Shown here in pieces: positions 7,877 to 15,712 of a stretch of 37,019 nucleotides of DNA. The stretch is taken from contig NZ_JAAHGO010000006.1 of assembly GCF_010672455.1 (NCBI RefSeq), forward strand, positions 1-37,019, given 5' to 3'. Origin of the DNA: Okeania sp. SIO2C9. GTDB taxonomy: Bacteria > Cyanobacteriota > Cyanobacteriia > Cyanobacteriales > Microcoleaceae. How positions within the stretch are numbered: position 1 is the first letter of the stretch; every line of letters starts with the position of its first letter. The translations under genes and the position numbers were made by a program. The notes beneath the pieces are model-generated. The model had not been told where the DNA came from. It saw nothing but the letters and a program-made list of their open reading frames with translations, and searched no databases.

Positions 7877-9100
7877 CTATTTGGATTTCCTCTTTCTCGG
7901 TGTTCGAGCTGACTTACTAGGTTGAGTTTCCCCAACATAGCAGAGATCAATCTCTCGGGAGGCGTTAATTTCCGTCTGCCCGACGGTATTTGAGAGTTGT
8001 TTTAAAGCAGCTTTAAGGATATTCCGACTGGCGTTATGATCGCGGTCAGTTTCGTACTTACAATGCGGACACCTATGGGTTCTTGTACTGAGACTTTTAA
8101 CAACCTTTTCTCCGCAATTTGAACAATTTTGTGAGGTATTTCTGGGTTCAACAGCAATAACTGGAACCCCATAAATTCTCCCAAAATATTCAAGCCATTC
8201 TCTAAACCTGTACCAAGCTGCGTCACTAATCGACTTGGCTAGATGATGATTTTTAACCATGTTTCGTATCCGTAGGTTTTCAACTGCGACCAAGTCGTGA
8301 GACTGGATGACGTGCTGGGCTAATTTACAAACCCAATCGTTACGCCTGCGTGAAACCTTGAGATGCGCTCTACCTAATTTGTTCCTGGCTTTTGAGCGAT
8401 TTTGACTTCCCTTTTGAGTTCTTGATAGACGACGTTGCCACTTTTTAATTTTGCGTTCATCCTTTCTCAAGAACCGAGGATTGTCGATCTGATTGCCAGA
8501 ACAATCTGTATAGAAGAAATTAAGACCAACATCTAGAGCAGTCTGTTTTCCAGTGAGTTCCTTCTTCTCTTCTCTTTCGTGGTCTATCAGAAATTGTGCA
8601 TAATACCCGTCATGTCTTCTAATCACTCTCACTCGTTTAATCTGTTCGAGTTGATAGAAGTGTAAGTCTCGACTTCCCCATAGTTTAAATGTACCTGCTT
8701 GAAACTTGTCTGAAAACGTTAAATAACGCCTATCTTCAGATAGTTTCCAGCCCGACGTTTTGTACTAAACAGACGCTCTAACTTGGTATTTTTTAAACCG
8801 AGGAAAACCCTTTTTTCCAGGTATCTTTTGCCGACAATTCTTATAGAACCGTTCTATTGATGCCCAGGCTCTTTCTGCGTGTGCTTGTCGTGCCATTGAG
8901 TTTAATCTGGATACCCAGGGAAACTCTGAATTATCTGACAGTACCTTGCAGTGCTTATAGGCATCATTGCGACTTTTGACTTGACCGTCTAACCATGCTC
9001 TGATGACACTATTCCGAACGAATCGGCCTGTCCGAATGGCTTCATCTAACCTTCGGTACTGGTTCTCCGTTCCTTTTAGTTTCATCTCATATACGAGCAT
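7877..9100 (-). pseudogene. tnpB: tnpB interrupted by one in-frame TAG
   Basis: Codons 1-111 (9100 down to 8768) encode the TnpB N-terminus (MKLKGTENQYRRLDEAIRTG, RFVRNSVIRAWL). A TAG at 8765-8767 interrupts the frame at codon 112, and the same frame then continues YKTSGWKLSEDRRYLTFSDK to 7877, giving 407 sense-plus-stop codons in total. All catalytic positions remain: ALDVGLNFF (Asp ~190), LVAVENLRIRNM (Glu), a zinc finger CSNCG/CPHC, and DRDHNASRNIL (Asp). The lesion is a single base change (probably GAG or CAG to TAG). The part after the stop could be translated separately from a GTG at 8632, but the nuclease would lack its N-terminus. Confidence 0.88.
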
Positions 9101-9102
9101 AG

Positions 9103-9126
9103 TTTATCGTAATTGATAACGATAAA
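9103..9126. repeat. Left-end hairpin of the tnpB element
   Basis: TTTATCGT (9103-9110) and ACGATAAA (9119-9126) form a perfect 8-bp inverted repeat with an 8-base loop, just upstream of the tnpB start. This is typical of IS200/IS605 subterminal hairpins. Confidence 0.75.
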
Positions 9127-9352
9127 TTATCATAGCACGAGTTGGCGTTCACTGCCATTTAAAAATGGCTCTCTCGCTTATATCCCCTATTTTTAAATAG
9201 GGGCTTTACCCATCGCCACCGTAAAGTAATTTAGTTACGGGGTGGGCGTTGCCTACCCTCATTACCTAAGTTCTACTCTAATTCAGCTAAACCTGTAGAG
9301 TTCCGAGCCAGCTCGGGACTCTACAGGCCATCCCAAGGCTATCCAGATTGTG
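9127..9352. other. Intergenic run of hairpins before sulfatase 2
   Basis: Several palindromes occur in a row: GCCATTT-AA-AAATGGC (9154-9169), CCCCTATTT-TT-AAATAGGGG (9184-9203), a GGGGTGGGCGTTGCCTACCC hairpin (9239-9258), and CTGTAGAGTTCCGAGC...CTCGGGACTCTACAG (about 9292-9326). Some could be terminators. No promoter block of the A/B/C type is present, so sulfatase 2 may have its own promoter here or once have been read from sulfatase 1. Confidence 0.5.
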
Positions 9353-9403
9353 TTTTGGGATGTCGCCTGAGATTGTGTTAACCCCTTTTATGAGGTTTTA
9401 TCT
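9353..9403 (+). promoter_or_regulatory. Pre-ATG leader block L3 of sulfatase 2
   Basis: TTTTGGGATGTCGCCTGAGA then TTGTGTTAACCCCTTTTATG, followed by AGGTTTTATCT, ends at the ATG. It has the same spacing as L2 of sulfatase 1. TGAGG about 9 bases before the ATG is the likely ribosome binding site. Confidence 0.65.
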
Positions 9404-11941
9404 ATGTTTTTAAACGGTTTTTTGAACCGAATTTGCAGAGGGATCGTGGCGATCGCGATCGCCCTCTCCTTTTTCCTCAATACTGCTGTGTTGCCTGCAA
9501 TGGCACAGCAGATTTTGCCCCATCCCGACCCCATTTTTACGGGCGAAATGGGACTAACTTACGAAGACTCCCAATCCGAAAAGGCAGACCTGAAATTACC
9601 CTCTACCTTTGGCATTGAAAATGCCCCCAATATCCTTGTGGTGATGCTAGATGATGTAGGCTATGGTCAGATGTCAACCTTTGGCGGCGCTATTTCCAGT
9701 CCGACCTTGGAAAAGCTCGCAGATAATGGCTTGCGCTATACCCAGTTCCACACGACAGGCATCTGTTCTCCCACCCGAGCAGCCCTTCTCACCGGACGCA
9801 ACGCTCACTCCGTAGCATCCGGCGCTGTCATGGAGGCTGGAACGAATTTTCCGGGCTATTCCACCCTTATCCCCCAGAATGCGGCAACGATCGGCCAGAT
9901 TCTACAGTCCTATGGCTATGCCACATCTTGGTTTGGTAAAAACCATAATACTCCCGACTGGGAAACAGGGGCGATCGGGCCGTTTGATCGCTGGCCTGTG
10001 GGTTTAGGATTTGACTATTTCTACGGCTTTGTTGGTGGCGAAACCAACCAATACCATCCTGCCTTGGTGGAAAATACAACTCGTTTGGAAGCGCCCAAAA
10101 CTAATGCCGATGGATCGCCCTATATCTTCAATACCGATTTAGCCGATCATGCTATCAACTACATCCGCACAACCTATGCTCTGTCAGACGAAAAACCTTT
10201 TTTCATGTTCTTTGCTCCGGGGGCGACTCATGCCCCGCATCAGGTTTCCGAAGACTATATCAAGAACTTCGCGGGTGAATTTGATACGGGCTGGGATGAG
10301 TACCGCAGCAAAACGTTTGAGAAACAAAAAGAATTAGGGGTTATTCCAGCAAACGCCGTACTCACTCCTCGCCAGGACTTACGGGATTGGGATGATGATT
10401 TGGACGCAGACGAGAAAAGACTCTATGCCCGCATGATGGAAGTCTTTGCTGGCTTTACCCAACAAACAGATGAAGAAATCGGTCGAGTGATTGATGCCAT
10501 TGAAGACTTGGGTCTCTTGGACAATACGTTGGTGATTTATATTGCTGGCGATAATGGCGCTAGTGCAGAAGGTGGAGTGGATGGAACGATTAATACAACC
10601 ACCTACCGCAACGGCTTGACAGAAGACTTTGACGACAAACTGGCAGCGATCGACGAGTTAGGCAGTTCCAAACACGATAATCATTTCCCTGCCGGTTGGG
10701 CTTGGGCAATGGATACGCCCTTCCAATGGACCAAACAGGTTGCTTCCCACTTTGGGGGAACTCGTAATGGCATGGTTGTTTCTTGGCCTGATCGTATTAC
10801 CGATAAGGGAGATGTGCGCTACCAATTCAGCCATGTTATTGACATCGTTCCGACTATTCTCGAAGCAGTTGGTATTGAAGCACCGACTCAAGTTAACGGT
10901 GTCACCCAGAAACCCATCGAAGGAACAAGTCTGGTTTATACCTTTGATGCAACCGATACTGAAGGCAACGATATAAGCGCGATCGATGCCCCCAGCGAAC
11001 ATACAACCCAATACTTTGAAATCGCCGGAAATCAGGGGATCTACGATAATGGCTGGATGGCAAGTGCAATTCGGACAGTGCCGTGGCAGGGGAACGAGCC
11101 ATTGGGCAATAGCCTGATTGATATGGATTGGGAGCTTTATAACGTTAATGGAGATGCTGACGAGAGTTGTTCTGTCAATACTCCAGACTTTACCCAAGCA
11201 AACGATCTAGCTGAGGAGTGTCCCGATAAGCTGGATGAAATGGTCAAGCTCTTTTATGCCGAGGCTGCTAAACATAATGTCTTCCCGTTGGACGATCGTC
11301 GTTACGAACGGTTCGATCCATCCCTGCGTCCCAGTTTGGTAGAAGGAAGAACCCATTTTATCTTCCCAGATCATTTCCGCGCTCCTGAAGGTGTAGCACC
11401 TAACTTGAAGTCCAAAAGCCACACGATTACTGCAGATGTCGTGTTTCCACCGGGGGGCGAAGGTGTATTAGTGACTTTAGCGGGTGCTTTTGGCGGGTAT
11501 GGGTTGTTTGTACAGGACGGTAAGTTAGTGTATGACTACAACTTAGCCAGACTTGAACACTATCGGATCGAAGGATCTTTATTGGAGATTCCAGTCCCCA
11601 CCATTGGTCTCCCCATTACTCTCAAGGCAGTTTATCAAACTGTTTCTGATGAGCCTGGTGTGGGAGGAGAAGTCACCCTTTATGCCGACGGTCAGCAAAT
11701 TGGTCACGGCTTTGTCTGTGAGACCTTGAGTACCCGCTACACCCCGGATGAAACCTTTGATGTCGGCTTTGATACGGGTTCGGCAGTATCCGAGAGCTAT
11801 GTGGATTTGATGCCCTTTGATTTCACTGGAACTTTGAACTCAGTGACAATCGAAATCACTGACGATCTCGCAGACAAAGAGTCTGTAGAGGCATACTGCG
11901 GGCAGCCTTTACTTCTTAATCCCATTCCGTTCTACGATTAA
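9404..11941 (+). CDS. Exported arylsulfatase 2 (formylglycine type)
   Basis: 845 aa, with a signal peptide of 34 residues (LPAMA|QQ). The sulfatase fold starts at NILVVMLDDVGYG (Asp83/Asp84). The modification motif is ICSPTRAALLTGR (Cys121). Further active-site blocks are FGKNHN, HAPHQ, AGDNGAS and SHFGGTRNGMVVSWP. A beta-rich C-terminal extension ends ...DFTGTLNSVTIEITDD plus a short tail with a cysteine. FGKNH here replaces FGKWH of sulfatase 1 and matches sulfatase 3. It is parallel to sulfatase 1 and very similar in plan, so the two arose by duplication. The hydrophobic core of the signal peptide is encoded by overlapping GCGATCGC octamers. Substrate unknown. Confidence 0.93.
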   Translation: MFLNGFLNRICRGIVAIAIALSFFLNTAVLPAMAQQILPHPDPIFTGEMGLTYEDSQSEKADLKLPSTFGIENAPNILVVMLDDVGYGQMSTFGGAISSPTLEKLADNGLRYTQFHTTGICSPTRAALLTGRNAHSVASGAVMEAGTNFPGYSTLIPQNAATIGQILQSYGYATSWFGKNHNTPDWETGAIGPFDRWPVGLGFDYFYGFVGGETNQYHPALVENTTRLEAPKTNADGSPYIFNTDLADHAINYIRTTYALSDEKPFFMFFAPGATHAPHQVSEDYIKNFAGEFDTGWDEYRSKTFEKQKELGVIPANAVLTPRQDLRDWDDDLDADEKRLYARMMEVFAGFTQQTDEEIGRVIDAIEDLGLLDNTLVIYIAGDNGASAEGGVDGTINTTTYRNGLTEDFDDKLAAIDELGSSKHDNHFPAGWAWAMDTPFQWTKQVASHFGGTRNGMVVSWPDRITDKGDVRYQFSHVIDIVPTILEAVGIEAPTQVNGVTQKPIEGTSLVYTFDATDTEGNDISAIDAPSEHTTQYFEIAGNQGIYDNGWMASAIRTVPWQGNEPLGNSLIDMDWELYNVNGDADESCSVNTPDFTQANDLAEECPDKLDEMVKLFYAEAAKHNVFPLDDRRYERFDPSLRPSLVEGRTHFIFPDHFRAPEGVAPNLKSKSHTITADVVFPPGGEGVLVTLAGAFGGYGLFVQDGKLVYDYNLARLEHYRIEGSLLEIPVPTIGLPITLKAVYQTVSDEPGVGGEVTLYADGQQIGHGFVCETLSTRYTPDETFDVGFDTGSAVSESYVDLMPFDFTGTLNSVTIEITDDLADKESVEAYCGQPLLLNPIPFYD

Positions 11942-12011
11942 CCAGTGCAAAATTCGAGCATTGATTTAAGACCGAAATGGAAGTAGGCATCTTAATAGCG
12001 AACTTTTAGTC
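11942..12011. other. Short spacer after sulfatase 2
   Basis: Seventy bases without a recognisable site, leading into the terminator hairpin at 12012. Confidence 0.4.
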
Positions 12012-12030
12012 GGGTGGGCAGCGCCCACCC
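12012..12030 (+). terminator. Hairpin GGGTGGGC-AGC-GCCCACCC
   Basis: A perfect 8-bp GC stem with a 3-base loop, followed by TTATTCAT, 70 bp after the sulfatase 2 stop. It is the counterpart of the hairpin at 4780-4798 and is again fused to the start of a promoter block. Confidence 0.6.
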
Positions 12031-12217
12031 TTATTCATGTCGCGTCAGTAGTGGCGCATTCCAAAAGGGATATATAAGTAAAGTTAATACATTTAAAAAA
12101 TTAGTTATTTAATTTGTATAGCTGAGAAAGTTATAATTTTTGATCATTCACAGAGACAGCTTACCACTAAACTAACCATTAAGTCTTTGATTTACCCGAT
12201 AGCACAACAGAGTGGAC

Positions 12218-12295
12218 ATGACTCACCCTGTTTCGATTAAGGCTTTGGATCAATGCTTTTTTTGTGGTGTGGAATTGTTCTCCACCCCGCTCTGA
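12218..12295 (+). other. Possible Cys-containing leader peptide in block C
   Basis: ATG at 12218 opens a 25-codon frame, MTHPVSIKALDQCFFCGVEL then FSTPL, ending in TGA. The first 15 codons are identical in block B (ATG 4986), but there the shorter T-run shifts the frame to a longer tail. A cysteine-rich leader could in principle sense sulfur status by attenuation. The frame difference argues against conservation of the whole peptide. Low confidence. Confidence 0.25.
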
Positions 12296-12361
12296 AGAAT
12301 TGGCTCAGTAATGACTTCCGCGCCTAGCCTGTAGCAACGCTGCACGAATAGGTTCAAGAGG

Positions 12362-12424
12362 ATGTCACAAAAGAGTGAATCAATGAAAGACTCAAATGTT
12401 AACAGCACAACACTAAGTGTATGA
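12362..12424 (+). other. Possible upstream ORF coupled to sulfatase 3 start
   Basis: A 20-codon frame, MSQKSESMKDSNVNSTTLSV, ends in TGA that overlaps the sulfatase 3 start as ATGA (12421-12424). Such overlaps allow translational coupling. No strong Shine-Dalgarno is seen right before the sulfatase ATG, which makes coupling plausible but unproven. The AGGATGTCA at its start resembles IS right ends, so the frame may be accidental. Confidence 0.3.
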
Positions 12425-15186
12425 AGGAAACTTTACAAAAACTTAAAATACTACTCAATTTCCTAGTAGTAGTAATCTTTTCCCTAGGAGTATTAGTACC
12501 ACCAGCCTTGGCTCAGGAAATTCTGCCACAACCTGACCCAGAATTTAAAGGTGACATTGGTGTTACTTACGAAACTTCCGGGGAGCCAGATAAGTCAATT
12601 ATGGAATCCCCTAAAGCCTCAGACGATGCCCCTAACATTGTCCTTGTACTCTTGGATGATGTGGGATTTAGTTCCTCAGAAACCTTTGGTGGCTCGATTA
12701 AAACACCGACTTTGGAGGAGCTAGCAGACGAAGGGATAATTTATAATCGATTCCACACAACTGCCCTCTGCTCGCCAACTCGTGCGGCTCTACTAACTGG
12801 ACGCAATCACCACTCAGTAGGCAGTGGAGTGGTTCAGGAACTGGCAACAGGTTATCCTGGTTATAAAGGCTTGATTCCCAAAAGCACAGCCACAATTGCC
12901 GAAATTCTGCACGAAAATGGCTACAGCACAGCTTGGTTCGGCAAAAATCACAATGTTCCCGATAACCAAACCAGTATGGTTGGTCCGTTTGACCGCTGGC
13001 CTAATGGTTTGGGATTTGACTACTTCTACGGATTTATTGGTGGAGAAACTGACCAGTGGTATCCAGCACTGTATGAAAATCAGAACCCCATCAATCCACC
13101 CGCCACAATGATGTACAATGGAGAGGAAGACGACTACAACCTCAACCATGACCTTGCTGATAAAGCAATTGGTTGGATGAACAATCAGCATTCAATTGCA
13201 CCAGATCGTCCTTTCTTCCTTTACTTTGCTCCCGGTGCTACCCACTCACCTCACCAACCGCCAGAGGATTATCGCGATAAATACAAAGGTGTGTTTGATG
13301 ACGGTTGGGACGCAGAGCGTGAGAAAATTTTCGAGCGTCAGAAGCGCACTGGTGTTCTTGCGAAAACTCCCGGTATAATTCCTGCTGATGCTGTACTTAC
13401 CCCTCGCCCAGACGAAATACCTGGTTGGGATGACTTCGACGACAGCGAGCGTGCGGCATTAGCCAAGGAGATGGAAATCTATGCGGCTTTTCTAGAATAC
13501 ACTGATGTAGAGGTAGGTCGCGTCCTTGATGCTATTCCTGAAACGGAAGTAGAAAACACCATGATAATCTATATCGTGGGTGACAACGGTGGTTCAGCAG
13601 GCGGTGGTGTGAATGGAACTTGCAACACCATGAGAAATCTTAACGGACTGGGCTATGAGATTGAAGAAATCAAGGAGTGTGCAGAGGATTGGGGTGCGCG
13701 TGACAGCGGAACCTCGCCAGGATACTCCGTTGCCTGGGCTTGGGCTACGGATGCGCCTTTCCAATGGACAAAGGAGATAGCTTCCCATTTTGGCGGGACT
13801 CGCAATCCCATGATTATTAAATGGCCAAAGTTTATTCCCCCGACTCCAAAGACAAGGGAGATCCGAGACCAGTTTCACCATGTTATTGATATCGCACCGA
13901 CAATTCTGGAAGTAACTGGGATTCAGGAACCAGAGATCGTTAACAGCATCCAGCAGCAGCCCATAGAAGGGGTGAGTTTAGCTTATACCTTTGGTTTTGG
14001 TATAGATGATGATGATGACGATGACGATAATGATGATGATTATGGGGAAGGTACTGAAGGTACTCATAAAACTCAGTATTTTGAGATGTTTGGGAATCGA
14101 GGCATCTACAAGGACGAAGGAACACACGAATGGATGGCATCAACTGTGCATTCTAAGCCAGTTGGCGATGACCCTCTTAAACCTTTCGATGAGGATGAGT
14201 GGGAACTGTACGATTTAAAGGATGATTTCTCCCAAGGCAAAGACTTATCCACAGATAATCCTGATAAATTAGAGGAACTCAAAGACTTATTTCTAGTTGA
14301 GGGAGGTAAGTATAATGTTTTTCCTCTGGACGATCGCTTTGTTGAACGAGGTGATGTTAGTTTACGTCCCAGTTTTACTGCAGGACGCTATGAGTTCGAG
14401 TTCTATGAAGGTGCCATTCGACTGCCAGAAGGGACAGCACCCGATGTGAAAAGCAAAGATCATAAGGTTACTGCTTATGTAACGATTCCTCCTGAAGGTG
14501 CTGAAGGTGTACTCCTGGCGCTCGGTGGAGAGACGGGAGGCTATAGCTTCTACATTAAGGACAAAAAACTCCACTATACCTACAACTTCTTTGGCACCCA
14601 CTACGACGTTGTTTCTATCGACGACATTTGCTCATACGGCAACGTTTGTTCTGGTGATGATGTTACCCTTGGATTCAACTTTGAATACTCAGGAAATTAT
14701 GGAGATGGTCAGGGTTACCCAGCTGAAGTTACCCTCTTAGTTAATGATGAGGAAATTGATGAGAGTAAATTCCAGCCTTTGAGCGTGTTTGGTCAATACA
14801 ACATCCTACAAACTGTACCTGCACGATTCTCTCTGGAAACTCAAGATGTAGGCATGGATTTACTCACACCAGTAGCTCATTATTATGACCCAGAGTCATG
14901 TGATTCAGAGTCGGATGACTCAGAGTCATGTGACTCAGAGTCACATTTCCCCTTCACAGGCAAAATTAATAAGGTGACAATAGACCTTGAAGAACCTTGC
15001 TCGGGATTAGATTGCATAGTAGACTATGCCGAGCGCGCTCCCTTTGAGTTCGACGGAACGATTAACACGGTGAAAGTGGAGCTTGGAGATTCAATTGAAC
15101 CCTACCAAGCTTCGGAAGATATGAGTAATGAAGACTTCTGGGACATAATCATTCAGCAGGTTGAGAAACATTATTCAACCAAATAG
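12421..15186 (+). CDS. Exported arylsulfatase 3 (formylglycine type, extended tail)
   Basis: 921 aa, with a signal peptide of 31 residues (PPALA|QE). The sulfatase core starts at NIVLVLLDDVGF (Asp79/Asp80) and has LCSPTRAALLTGR (Cys117), FGKNHN, HSPHQ, VGDNGGS and SHFGGTRNPMIIKWP. Two low-complexity insertions distinguish it: an Asp-rich loop (residues ~529-540) and repeated DSES units (~828-842). The C-terminus holds two versions of the end motif: FPFTGKINKVTIDLEE, then APFEFDGTINTVKVEL. The second is nearly identical in DNA to the end of sulfatase 1. A short acidic tail follows. G+C is lower than in sulfatase 1. It is preceded by promoter block C. Substrate unknown. Confidence 0.93.
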   Translation: MKETLQKLKILLNFLVVVIFSLGVLVPPALAQEILPQPDPEFKGDIGVTYETSGEPDKSIMESPKASDDAPNIVLVLLDDVGFSSSETFGGSIKTPTLEELADEGIIYNRFHTTALCSPTRAALLTGRNHHSVGSGVVQELATGYPGYKGLIPKSTATIAEILHENGYSTAWFGKNHNVPDNQTSMVGPFDRWPNGLGFDYFYGFIGGETDQWYPALYENQNPINPPATMMYNGEEDDYNLNHDLADKAIGWMNNQHSIAPDRPFFLYFAPGATHSPHQPPEDYRDKYKGVFDDGWDAEREKIFERQKRTGVLAKTPGIIPADAVLTPRPDEIPGWDDFDDSERAALAKEMEIYAAFLEYTDVEVGRVLDAIPETEVENTMIIYIVGDNGGSAGGGVNGTCNTMRNLNGLGYEIEEIKECAEDWGARDSGTSPGYSVAWAWATDAPFQWTKEIASHFGGTRNPMIIKWPKFIPPTPKTREIRDQFHHVIDIAPTILEVTGIQEPEIVNSIQQQPIEGVSLAYTFGFGIDDDDDDDDNDDDYGEGTEGTHKTQYFEMFGNRGIYKDEGTHEWMASTVHSKPVGDDPLKPFDEDEWELYDLKDDFSQGKDLSTDNPDKLEELKDLFLVEGGKYNVFPLDDRFVERGDVSLRPSFTAGRYEFEFYEGAIRLPEGTAPDVKSKDHKVTAYVTIPPEGAEGVLLALGGETGGYSFYIKDKKLHYTYNFFGTHYDVVSIDDICSYGNVCSGDDVTLGFNFEYSGNYGDGQGYPAEVTLLVNDEEIDESKFQPLSVFGQYNILQTVPARFSLETQDVGMDLLTPVAHYYDPESCDSESDDSESCDSESHFPFTGKINKVTIDLEEPCSGLDCIVDYAERAPFEFDGTINTVKVELGDSIEPYQASEDMSNEDFWDIIIQQVEKHYSTK
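14005..14040 (+). repeat. GAT/GAC codon run (poly-Asp) in sulfatase 3
   Basis: Twelve consecutive GAT, GAC or AAT codons encode DDDDDDDDNDDD. Absent from sulfatases 1 and 2. Unit loss or gain stays in frame. Confidence 0.85.
14890..14946 (+). repeat. 15-bp in-frame repeat (DSESx) in sulfatase 3
   Basis: Three full units, GATTCAGAGTCGGAT, GACTCAGAGTCATGT and GACTCAGAGTCACAT, follow a partial one (CCAGAGTCATGT). The unit is five codons, so copy-number change keeps the frame. Cysteines alternate with acidic residues. Confidence 0.85.
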
Positions 15187-15307
15187 CGATCGCTATTCAC
15201 AGGACTTACCCATGAGGTAGGAAAAACGCAGGTCATCCAACAGCCGAATCGAATGCCTAAGTAGCTAATGAATTTAGTCTCGATGGGGCGGATTGAGTGA
15301 CCCAATT

Positions 15308-15326
15308 GGGTGAGCATTGCTCACCC
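15308..15326 (+). terminator. Hairpin GGGTGAGCA-T-TGCTCACCC
   Basis: A palindrome about 120 bp after the sulfatase 3 stop, followed by TAATTA. It could end the sulfatase 3 transcript. This GGGTG(A/G)GC type recurs in the island. Confidence 0.5.
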
Positions 15327-15372
15327 TAATTACTCGGAAGAATAAACCTTACAAACTAGGACTAACAAAAAT

Positions 15373-15459
15373 ATGTCAATTTATAGCAATTATCAAATTG
15401 ATGAGGTACAGATTAAAAAATTGCTATCAGCAGTATTAAACTTTTACCGGTCAGATTAA
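15373..15459 (+). other. Small ORF of unknown status
   Basis: A 28-codon frame starts ATGTCAATTTATAGC (MSIYSNYQIDEVQIKKLLSA...) and ends in TAA. It has no recognised family and no clear ribosome binding site. It lies between two terminator-like hairpins. Possibly a fragment of a lost gene or chance. Confidence 0.2.
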
Positions 15460-15481
15460 CTTACTAACCTAAGTTCGACTG

Positions 15482-15513
15482 AACTTCCCGGCTGTAGTCA
15501 GTCGGGAGTTTTT
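15482..15513 (+). terminator. Intrinsic terminator upstream of the FGE gene
   Basis: AACTTCCCG, a 12-base loop and CGGGAGTTTTT give a G+C-rich stem followed by a T-run. It separates the sulfatase 3 transcript from the FGE gene, so the latter probably has its own promoter in the following 200 bp. Confidence 0.65.
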
Positions 15514-15712
15514 CCCTCTCATATTAAATAAATGAGCTTTCTTTGTTTATACCAAATCCGCATAATTACTATACTCAAGTCATTGCGACTGGAACAGAGT
15601 GGAAGGAAGCAATCTCAGGGGTGCGCGGAGATTGCTTCCTATCGTCGCTGCGGACGACTGTTCTCTATATCAAAGCTATTCTCTACCTCAGAAAAATAAT
15701 TCTGTAACTCAA

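Larger units (their letters stand above)
7834..9126 (-). mobile_element. TnpB-only IS200/IS605-type element between sulfatases 1 and 2
   Basis: The element is read on the minus strand. Its right end is at 7834-7866: TTGACATCC, then a perfect hairpin CCCCCGTTTT/AAAACGGGGG (7844-7863), then ATT on the plus strand. Its left end is at 9103-9126 with an 8-bp inverted repeat. It contains a single tnpB with a nonsense codon and no tnpA. It lies 12 bp after the sulfatase 1 stop codon. Confidence 0.8.
12012..12306 (+). promoter_or_regulatory. Shared promoter/leader block, copy C (upstream of sulfatase 3)
   Basis: 295 bp are co-linear with block B, including TATAAT (12132-12137), the GATCATTCACAGAGA-AGCTTACC stretch and the GTGGTGTGGA/TCTCCACC hairpin. 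The T-run after CAATGC is 7 long here and 6 in block B. It ends 115 bp before the sulfatase 3 ATG. Confidence 0.65.

Noticed and set aside
15599-15712. 38-codon upstream extension of the FGE frame
   Set aside because: It is Arg/Ser-rich and unlike protein of the family; the ATG at 15713 directly starts a good signal peptide.
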